Positions 53,136 through 64,000 of a stretch of DNA of 64,000 bases are shown here, piece after piece; positions within the stretch are counted from its first letter, which is position 1; each line of letters begins with the position of its first letter. The notes below the pieces were generated by a model, which was given only the letters and a program-made list of their open reading frames with translations, had not been told where the DNA came from and did not search any database. The translations under genes were made by a program, and so were the position numbers. The DNA comes from Pseudomonas mediterranea CFBP 5447 (lineage in GTDB: Bacteria > Pseudomonadota > Gammaproteobacteria > Pseudomonadales > Pseudomonadaceae): NCBI RefSeq assembly GCF_000774145.1, contig NZ_KN322984.1, forward strand, positions 295,435 through 359,434, given 5' to 3'.

Positions 53136-55649
53136 ATGCCCAACAATAATAAAGAGTTGACCCTCAGCGCCCCGCTCAGCGGCCCGGTGCTCACCCTCGC
53201 CAATGTTCCGGACGCCGTGTTCGCCAGCGGCGCCATGGGCGACGGGATCGCCATCGACCCGCTGAACGACACCCTCTATGCGCCCTGTGACGGCGAGGTG
53301 ATCCATGTCGCCCGCACCCGCCACGCCGTGACCCTGCGGGCCGACAACGGCGCCGAACTGCTGCTGCACCTGGGGCTGGACACTGTCGAGCTGCATGGCG
53401 ACGGGTTCTCCATGCTGGTCAAGGAAGGCGCACGGGTCAGCAACGGCCAGCCCTTGCTCCGTTATGACGTGGATAAAGTGGCACTGCACTGCAAGAGCCT
53501 GGTCAGCCTGTTGGTCATCACCAATAGCGAGCGCTTCCAGGCGCGGCCCGTCACCCTCAAGGGCGTAAAGGTCGGCGAGCCGCTGCTGCATATCGTCGCC
53601 GTGGCGGCAGGCTCGTCAGCGGCCGAACCTCAAGACGTCGGCATCGAGGTTTTCGGCCAGATCCGCATCGCCCATCGCGGCGGCCTGCACGCGCGGCCGG
53701 CGGCATTGATACGCCAGACCGCCCAGGGCTTCAAGAGTCGCTCGCAGCTGCATTTCGGCGGCAAGACGGCCTCCTGCGACAGCCTCATGGGGATGATGGG
53801 CCTTGCAATCACCGAGCAGGCAGAAGTGCAGGTCAGTTGCCGTGGCAACGATGCCGAAGCGGCGCTGCAAGCGTTGCTGACAAGTTTGTCCACCGCCCTG
53901 GCCGAAGAAGCCCACGCCGCAGCGCCTGCGCCCAAGACACATGACCGCCCAGCCGAAGATGGCGTGCTGCACGGCGTATGCGCCGCCCCCGGCCTGGTGG
54001 CCGGACCGCTGGTTCGGCTGAACGGCATTCAACTGCCGGAGGATACGGGCGGCCACGATGTCGAGGATCAGCGCCAGCAACTGAGCCGTGCCTTGGCCCA
54101 CGTCAGTCGTGACACCCACCTGACCCTGGACAACGCCAGGGCCCGGCGCAACCGCGACGAAGAAGCGATTTTCAGCGCCCACCTGGCGCTGCTGGAAGAC
54201 CCGATCCTGCTGGACGCCGCTCACCTGTGCATCGATCAAGGCAGCGCCGCGACCCACGCCTGGAGCCAATCCATCGATGCGCAATGCCGGGTACTGGAGC
54301 AACTGGGCAGCACGCTGCTGGCCGAGCGCGCCAACGACCTGCGTGACCTGCGCCAGCGGGTCCTGCGGGCACTGTTGGGAGAGGCCTGGCAATTCGACGT
54401 GCCGGCGGGCGCGATTGTCGCTGCCCAGGAACTGACCCCGTCGGACCTGCTGCAACTCAGCGCCCAAGGCGTCGCCGGCGTGTGCATGGTCGAGGGCGGC
54501 GCCACTTCCCACGTAGCCATCCTGGCTCGAGGCAAAGGGATGCCGTGTCTGGTAGCGCTGGGCGCGGCATTGTTGGAACAGGAACAAGGCCAGTCGGTAG
54601 TACTCGATGCAGATGAAGGCCGCCTCGAACTACGCCCCACCGCCGAGCGCCTGACCCAGGTACAACAGGCACACGCCCAGCGAGCCGCCCGCCGCGCTCA
54701 ACAACACGCCCTCGCCCACACACCGGCCCGCACCGTTGACGGGGTGACGGTCGAAGTGGCGGCCAACGTCGCCTCCAGCGCCGATGCAGCCGAGGCCCTG
54801 GCTAATGGCGCCGACGGTGTCGGGCTGCTGCGCACCGAATTCCTCTTCGTTGACCGCCACACCGCCCCGGACGAAGAGGAACAGCGCCAAAGCTACCAAG
54901 CCGTGCTCGACGCCATGGGCGAGAAGCCGGTGATCATTCGCACCATCGATGTCGGCGGCGATAAACAATTGGATTACCTGCCGCTGCCGACCGAAGCCAA
55001 CCCGGTGCTGGGCCTGCGGGGTATTCGCCTGGCCCAGGTGCGCCCGGAACTGCTCGACCGGCAACTGCGAGCCTTGCTGCAAACCCGTCCGCTGGACCGT
55101 TGCCGGATCCTGTTGCCAATGGTCACCGAAGTCGACGAACTGCTGGACATCCGCCACCGCCTGGATGCATTGGCCAGCGAGTTGGGCCTGAGCGAACGGC
55201 CGCAACTGGGGGTGATGATCGAAGTGCCGGCCGCCGCCCTGTTGGCCGAACAACTGGCCGAGCATGCGGACTTCCTGTCCATCGGCACCAACGACCTCTC
55301 GCAGTACACCCTCGCCATGGACCGCGACCACGCCGGCCTCGCCGCCCGGGTCGATGCCCTGCACCCGGCACTGCTGCGGCTGATCGCCCAGGCCTGCGCC
55401 GGCGCGGCCCGGCATGGGCGCTGGATCGGCGTGTGCGGCGCCCTGGCCTCCGATCCGTTGGCAACGCCGGTGCTGGTGGGGCTGGGCGTGCGCGAACTGT
55501 CGGTCAGCCCGGCGCAGATCGGCGAGATCAAGGCGCGGGTGCGCGACCTCGATACCGTCAAATGCGCTTGCCTCAGCGCCGAATTGCTGAATCTGGGCAG
55601 TGCCGCTGCGGTGCGCCAGGCCTGTCATCAACACTGGCCCCTGGGCTGA
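53136..55649 (+). CDS. nagF: fused PTS protein EIIA-HPr-EI (NagF-like)
   Basis: An 837-residue cytoplasmic phosphotransferase fusion. EIIA-Glc type domain (about 1-150) has its phosphorylatable His in 'ELLLHLGLDTVEL'. The HPr domain (about 170-255) has 'HRGGLHARPAALIRQ' with the phospho-His. Enzyme I (about 275-837) has 'VEGGATSHVAILARGKGMP' with the phospho-His, 'GVGLLRTEFLFVDR', 'TIDVGGDKQLDYLP' and 'SIGTNDLSQYTLAMDRDH' at the PEP site. One protein thus carries phosphate from PEP to the EIIB of the next gene, giving a dedicated GlcNAc PTS. Confidence 0.95.
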   Translation: MPNNNKELTLSAPLSGPVLTLANVPDAVFASGAMGDGIAIDPLNDTLYAPCDGEVIHVARTRHAVTLRADNGAELLLHLGLDTVELHGDGFSMLVKEGARVSNGQPLLRYDVDKVALHCKSLVSLLVITNSERFQARPVTLKGVKVGEPLLHIVAVAAGSSAAEPQDVGIEVFGQIRIAHRGGLHARPAALIRQTAQGFKSRSQLHFGGKTASCDSLMGMMGLAITEQAEVQVSCRGNDAEAALQALLTSLSTALAEEAHAAAPAPKTHDRPAEDGVLHGVCAAPGLVAGPLVRLNGIQLPEDTGGHDVEDQRQQLSRALAHVSRDTHLTLDNARARRNRDEEAIFSAHLALLEDPILLDAAHLCIDQGSAATHAWSQSIDAQCRVLEQLGSTLLAERANDLRDLRQRVLRALLGEAWQFDVPAGAIVAAQELTPSDLLQLSAQGVAGVCMVEGGATSHVAILARGKGMPCLVALGAALLEQEQGQSVVLDADEGRLELRPTAERLTQVQQAHAQRAARRAQQHALAHTPARTVDGVTVEVAANVASSADAAEALANGADGVGLLRTEFLFVDRHTAPDEEEQRQSYQAVLDAMGEKPVIIRTIDVGGDKQLDYLPLPTEANPVLGLRGIRLAQVRPELLDRQLRALLQTRPLDRCRILLPMVTEVDELLDIRHRLDALASELGLSERPQLGVMIEVPAAALLAEQLAEHADFLSIGTNDLSQYTLAMDRDHAGLAARVDALHPALLRLIAQACAGAARHGRWIGVCGALASDPLATPVLVGLGVRELSVSPAQIGEIKARVRDLDTVKCACLSAELLNLGSAAAVRQACHQHWPLG

Positions 55650-55680
55650 GTACGTCGAAGAACAATAAGGGAGAACCGCC

Positions 55681-57381
55681 ATGTACCAGCATTTCATCGA
55701 AGGACTGCAACGTCTCGGCCGGGCACTGATGCTGCCCATCGCGATCCTGCCGATCGCCGGCCTGTTGCTGCGCCTGGGCGACACCGATCTTCTGAACATC
55801 GCCATCATCCACGATGCCGGGCAGGCGATCTTCGCCAACCTGGCGATGATCTTCGCCATCGGCATCGCCGTGGGATTCGCCCGGGACAATAACGGTACGG
55901 CGGGGTTGGCCGGGGCTATCGGTTACTTGGTGATGATCGCCACGCTGAAGGTGCTCGACGCCAGCATCAACATGGGCATGCTCGCCGGGATCATCAGTGG
56001 CCTGCTCGCGGGGGCACTGTACAACCGGTTCAAGGACATCAAGCTGCCGGAGTACCTGGCGTTCTTCGGCGGCCGGCGCTTCGTGCCGATTGTCACCGGC
56101 TTCAGCGCGGTGGGCCTGGGGCTGGTGTTCGGCCTGATCTGGCCGCCGATCCAGCAAGGCATCAACAGCTTCGGTGCACTGTTGATGGAAAGCGGCAGCC
56201 TGGGTGCATTCGTGTTCGGGGTATTCAACCGACTGCTGATCGTCACCGGCCTGCACCATATCCTCAATAACATGGCCTGGTTCATCTTCGGCAGCTTCAC
56301 CGACCCGCACACCGGTGCGGTGGTGACCGGCGACCTGACCCGCTATTTTGCCGGCGACCCCAACGGCGGCCAGTTCATGACCGGTATGTTCCCGGTGATG
56401 CTTTTCGGCCTGCCCGCCGCCTGCCTGGCGATGTACCGCAACGCCCTGCCCCAGCGGCGCAAAGTCATGGGCGGGATTCTGTTATCCATGGCGCTGACCT
56501 CGTTTCTCACCGGGGTCACCGAGCCGGTTGAATTCGCCTTCATGTTCCTCGCGCCGCTGTTGTTCCTGCTGCATGCATTGCTCACCGGGCTGTCGATGGC
56601 CATCACCGACTGGCTGAACATCCGCCTGGGCTTTACCTTCTCCGGTGGCTTCATCGACATGGTCCTGGGCTGGGGCAAATCGAACAACGGCTGGCTGGTG
56701 GTACCGGTGGGCCTGGCCTACGCGGTGATCTACTACACCGTGTTCGACTTCTGCATCCGCCGCTTCGACCTGAAGACTCCCGGTCGTGAAGACGTCCCGA
56801 CCGCAGACAAACCGGTCATTGCCCGGAATGAGCGAGCCGGGGCCTACATCGCCGCACTCGGCGGCGCCGACAACCTGATCACCGTCGGCGCCTGCACCAC
56901 GCGGCTGCGACTGGACATGGTCGACCGCAGCAAAGCCTCCGATGCCCAGCTCAAGGCCTTGGGCGCCATGGCCGTGGTGCGTCCCGGCAACGGCGGCAGC
57001 CTGCAGGTGGTGGTGGGGCCAATGGCCGACAGCATCGCCGATGAAATCCGCCTGGCCTTGCCAGTGACCGGCTCGACCGACAGTCCGCTGCAGGCCGAGT
57101 CGGCCACCCTCAGCACCGAGCAGGTCGGCCAATGGCTGGACGCACTGGGCGGCAAGGACAACGTGCTGGCCTTGGAATGCGTCGCCCAGACGCGGCTGCG
57201 GGTGCAGCTCGAAGATGCCCGGCGGTTATCCGAGGCGGATCTGAGGGCCCTGGGTTGTCAGGGTGTCAGCCAGCTGGAAGGCGGCATCTGGCATGTGCTG
57301 GTGGGCACTCGGGCCAATGCAATGGGTGAAGCGCTAAGGGCAATGCTGAGCAACCGGAAAACCTGCGCACAATCCCTTTAG
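55681..57381 (+). CDS. nagE: PTS N-acetylglucosamine transporter EIICB (NagE) with two EIIB-like domains
   Basis: A 566-residue inner-membrane transporter. The EIIC domain (about 1-360) has 'LGRALMLPIAILPIAGLLL', 'GLHHILNNMAWFIFG' and 'LTGVTEPVEFAFMFLAPLL' (sugar-binding G-x-T-E-P). A first EIIB domain (about 390-465) has the phospho-Cys in 'VGACTTRLRLDMVD'. A second EIIB-like domain (about 480-555) reads 'ECVAQTRLRVQLED', where alignment puts Ala at the Cys position. It phosphorylates GlcNAc during import, using the upstream EIIA-HPr-EI. Last gene of the operon. Confidence 0.93.
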   Translation: MYQHFIEGLQRLGRALMLPIAILPIAGLLLRLGDTDLLNIAIIHDAGQAIFANLAMIFAIGIAVGFARDNNGTAGLAGAIGYLVMIATLKVLDASINMGMLAGIISGLLAGALYNRFKDIKLPEYLAFFGGRRFVPIVTGFSAVGLGLVFGLIWPPIQQGINSFGALLMESGSLGAFVFGVFNRLLIVTGLHHILNNMAWFIFGSFTDPHTGAVVTGDLTRYFAGDPNGGQFMTGMFPVMLFGLPAACLAMYRNALPQRRKVMGGILLSMALTSFLTGVTEPVEFAFMFLAPLLFLLHALLTGLSMAITDWLNIRLGFTFSGGFIDMVLGWGKSNNGWLVVPVGLAYAVIYYTVFDFCIRRFDLKTPGREDVPTADKPVIARNERAGAYIAALGGADNLITVGACTTRLRLDMVDRSKASDAQLKALGAMAVVRPGNGGSLQVVVGPMADSIADEIRLALPVTGSTDSPLQAESATLSTEQVGQWLDALGGKDNVLALECVAQTRLRVQLEDARRLSEADLRALGCQGVSQLEGGIWHVLVGTRANAMGEALRAMLSNRKTCAQSL

Positions 57382-57596
57382 CGATCTCCGCCGGAGCGGC
57401 TTGTTACAAAATTGGATCCCAAAAGACGTCTGGCAAACCCGTCGTCGCCTATTCTTTGGATTCATGCGGCGAACCGAGGCGCGCCCCAGCGGCGCCCTCC
57501 TGCCGCAATCGATCACCCACCCTGTCAGGTCGAAGAATAGGTAGTCATGACGTATGTGATTCGACTGGCTCCTCGTTCCAGCTGAGGCATCGAATC

Positions 57597-58685
57597 ATGA
57601 GCAGAAAAAGTACTTTTATACGGGCGGCGACTGTCGCGGTAGTGGTATTGGCAAGTCCCTGGCAACCAGGACCCGATGCTTGGGCTGCGGCCCAGGTGCC
57701 TCAAGACCTGAAGAAAGAGCCTTGGTATCAAGCCTGGCTCAAGGTCACGGCGAACCCAGACGTGGATATTCGCAAAACCACGCCATCGTTACACTGGCGT
57801 ACCGACATGGACACGCTCTACCGGGGAGATACGACGGGCCAAGGCCTCAGCGCTTTTCAAGACGGTCTGCTGCCCAAAGCCGCGGGCATCCCCGAGAGCG
57901 AATGGATATATAACTGGTATAACCATGCGGGTGGCTCCGCCGGGACGGTGTTCAGCAGCACGACGCGCAGTCAGTTCATCGCCCAGCACTACGCCAGCGA
58001 GTGGGTTTACGAATTCAAAGCCCCCCATGGAATCGATCAGGAGCAATCTGGAGGCCCCTTCCCCCGTGAGGTGGAAATAAGCTTCCCGGGTGGGGTCAAG
58101 GGGTACTTCATCAGCAAGGCGTGCAAGGCGACGAACCTGGCCAATTGCGTGGCAAACCCGGACTACCGTGAACCCACCGGTCACGAGACGATGCAGCAGG
58201 TTGCTGCGATTCCTATCGATTGGAATCGGCTGGAGCCTCCAGAAGGGCTGGCGTGGGTAACGACCAAGGACTCTCTCTGGGCCGTCGGTTCTACGACAAT
58301 CAACCCCGTGCAGGGCGCGGATGCGCTTAGCCAGGGGTTGCAGGCCTGGAATGCGCTGCCACCGAATTTGAGACTGGCCACCCAGCCGGAGTCTCCCTTG
58401 GCTCAATCGGTCGTCGTGGCGTTTCGCGACTATGGGGAAGCCAAGCTCTGGGCCACCGAGCAAGCCTCGAACGGCGGCTGGGTCTACGAAGTCAGGTCCA
58501 ACACCGTGGCGGTTGATTTATCCGGCCGTAGCACCGGCAATCGTGAAGGCGCCTACGCGTTCATCGGCGGCATCAAGGGCGGGTTGTTGATGAATGCCCG
58601 CCGGTTCGAGAAAGGCGTAGGTGAGCCGGTCGAGTGCATCGGTATCCAGAAAGAGGTTTGTCGCCTGGAGCATCGGCACCAGTAG
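57597..58685 (+). CDS. secreted ADP-ribosyltransferase-like protein with tandem duplicated fold
   Basis: A 362-residue protein with a signal peptide (about 1-32). Residues 65-185 carry an R-S-E class ART signature like cholera/pertussis-type toxins: Arg76 in 'LYRGDTTG', a 'FSSTTR' motif (119-124) at the STS position, and E-x-E (Glu158, Glu160) in 'REVEISFPGG'. The E-x-E pair suggests arginine-specific ADP-ribosylation. Residues 218-355 are a second copy: 'LAWVTTKDSLW' matches 'LHWRTDMDTLY', 'WVYE' and 'GGIKG' recur at exact 159-residue offsets, and each copy ends in C-x7-C. The second copy lacks the Arg, STS and E-x-E. It stands alone. Host target and export route are unknown. Confidence 0.8.
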   Translation: MSRKSTFIRAATVAVVVLASPWQPGPDAWAAAQVPQDLKKEPWYQAWLKVTANPDVDIRKTTPSLHWRTDMDTLYRGDTTGQGLSAFQDGLLPKAAGIPESEWIYNWYNHAGGSAGTVFSSTTRSQFIAQHYASEWVYEFKAPHGIDQEQSGGPFPREVEISFPGGVKGYFISKACKATNLANCVANPDYREPTGHETMQQVAAIPIDWNRLEPPEGLAWVTTKDSLWAVGSTTINPVQGADALSQGLQAWNALPPNLRLATQPESPLAQSVVVAFRDYGEAKLWATEQASNGGWVYEVRSNTVAVDLSGRSTGNREGAYAFIGGIKGGLLMNARRFEKGVGEPVECIGIQKEVCRLEHRHQ

Positions 58686-58735
58686 ATGGGCCGGGCATCG
58701 CCGCAGGTCGGGACGTCATTGTCAGATCGGGCCCC

Positions 58736-58834
58736 ATCGCGAGCGGGCTCGCTCCCACAGTGGATTTGGGGAGTGTACGCAGAACTTGTGGTCGGCACCG
58801 GCCTTTGTGGGAGCAAAGCTTGCTCGCGATGAGG
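58736..58834. repeat. REPIN (mixed TGTGGGAGC family)
   Basis: Left unit 'GCGAGCGGGCTCGCTCCCAC' faces right unit 'TGTGGGAGCAAAGCTTGCTCGCG'; the two differ in their middle bases, so they derive from different subfamilies. Confidence 0.75.
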
Positions 58835-58876
58835 CCCGTACACATCCAACACCACTATCTGACACACCACAATCCC

Positions 58877-58986
58877 TGTGGCGAGGGAGCTTGCTCCCGC
58901 TCGGTCGGTCCGACGCCTCGGGCACAGCAACCGCCAAAATCTCGGGGCCGCTGCGCAGCCCAGCGGGAGCAAGCTCCCTCGCCACA
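58877..58986. repeat. REPIN (TGTGGCGAGGGAGCTTGCTCC family)
   Basis: Facing intact units with the internal 'GCTGCGCAGCC' half-stem; the same family as the RAYT flanks. Confidence 0.85.
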
Positions 58987-59034
58987 GGGCCGTGTCCGCC
59001 AGCAGGAATATTTTCAGCATTAATCGCACCCAAT

Positions 59035-59064
59035 AAAAAACCCGCTGAATCAATCAGCGGGTTT
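59035..59064 (-). terminator. intrinsic terminator of the purL - NIF3-like operon
   Basis: AAACCCGCTGA and TCAGCGGGTTT form an 11-bp stem with a 5-base loop. On the minus strand it is followed by six T residues, 22 bp after the stop of the gene at 59086. Confidence 0.9.
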
Positions 59065-59085
59065 CTCATTTCAACGGGCAGAAGA

Positions 59086-59397
59086 TCAGAAATCCTCCAA
59101 CCGCCACACCTCATACGCCGGTGTCTCGTAGGGATGGCTTTGTTTCAAGGCTTCCACCACCCCACGAATCAACTCATCGGCCACCACAAGCTCCACCTTC
59201 CATTCCTCGACCTGCTCGACCTTCCCCGCTTCGCCAATGAACGGCTGGCTGCCGTCCAAGGGGCGAAACTGGCCCAGGCCCAGCACTTGCCAGGCGCAGT
59301 GGTCATAGGCGCCGATCCGTCCGCCACCGGCAGCGAATACGGCGCTTTTGACCTCGTCCACATGGCTGGCCGGGACGAAGAAGCAGAGCTTGTACAC
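59086..59397 (-). CDS. YqfO/NIF3-like small protein (CutA-like domain)
   Basis: A 103-residue protein with 'KLCFFVPASHVDEVKSAVFAAGGGRIGAYDHCAWQ' and 'QSHPYETPAYEVWRLED' (read in parts), matching the inserted domain of bacterial NIF3/YqfO proteins and its stand-alone forms. The fold resembles CutA/PII and may bind small ligands or metal; no activity is established. It starts 4 bp after the purL stop and ends at a terminator, so it is co-transcribed with purL. Confidence 0.82.
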   Translation of the reverse strand: MYKLCFFVPASHVDEVKSAVFAAGGGRIGAYDHCAWQVLGLGQFRPLDGSQPFIGEAGKVEQVEEWKVELVVADELIRGVVEALKQSHPYETPAYEVWRLEDF

Positions 59398-59401
59398 GCC
59401 T

Positions 59402-64000
<4,599 letters not shown>

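Overview
The window looks like a chromosomal segment from a fluorescent Pseudomonas (P. fluorescens complex). The basis is high GC, the gene content (membrane PQQ glucose dehydrogenase, a 1298-residue PurL, a fused EIIA-HPr-EI beside NagE, MetE/MetR, DUF6124 and VF530 proteins) and dense REP/REPIN palindromes of the kinds typical of that group. No rRNA, tRNA, CRISPR array, prophage or classical insertion sequence was found. One REP-associated tyrosine transposase (RAYT) sits among the REPs it probably mobilises.

Layout. 1-7.3 kb holds ordinary genes: a truncated LysR regulator, a secreted alpha/beta hydrolase, divergent metE/metR with a candidate MetR box, and a GNAT-LysE-Nudix cluster. 7.4-17.4 kb is a signalling block. 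A response regulator with a YN-GYP output domain is transcribed leftward. Opposite it runs a tight five-gene operon: two REC-GGDEF-EAL proteins, a di-haem cytochrome c peroxidase, a periplasmic-sensor histidine kinase and a REC-histidine kinase. The two GGDEF-EAL proteins appear complementary: the first keeps GGDEF and has lost EAL, the second keeps EAL and has a changed GGDEF. I regard this as a good candidate for an undescribed redox-to-c-di-GMP circuit.

17.6-25 kb carries an FMN glutamate-synthase-like enzyme, an OpgD-type periplasmic glucan protein whose Shine-Dalgarno lies in a 14-bp hairpin, a GH3 beta-glucosidase and an amino-acid permease. 25.3-29.2 kb holds the RAYT and a large class A PBP-like protein. 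29.2-37.2 kb is a complete CS1/CFA/I-type (alpha) chaperone-usher fimbrial cluster with two tip-adhesin paralogues and two major-subunit-like genes. 37.4-38.9 kb is a PadR regulator/ferric-siderophore reductase pair (NfeR/NfeF-like) preceded by four perfect 10-bp palindromes at exact 18-bp spacing.

39-47.5 kb is mostly housekeeping: a VUT transporter, purT, gcd, a gamma-carbonic anhydrase operon, Nudix enzymes and an L,D-transpeptidase-like protein. 47.6-49.5 kb has a DUF6124 gene and a two-gene nucleotidyltransferase cassette bounded by 71-bp direct repeats. 50.2-57.4 kb is the N-acetylglucosamine operon (nagR-type regulator, nagA, sugar isomerase/deaminase, EIIA-HPr-EI, EIICB). At 57.6 kb is a secreted ADP-ribosyltransferase-like protein. 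It consists of two tandem copies of one fold, and only the first copy keeps the catalytic residues. The window ends with a NIF3-like gene, purL and the start of mltF.
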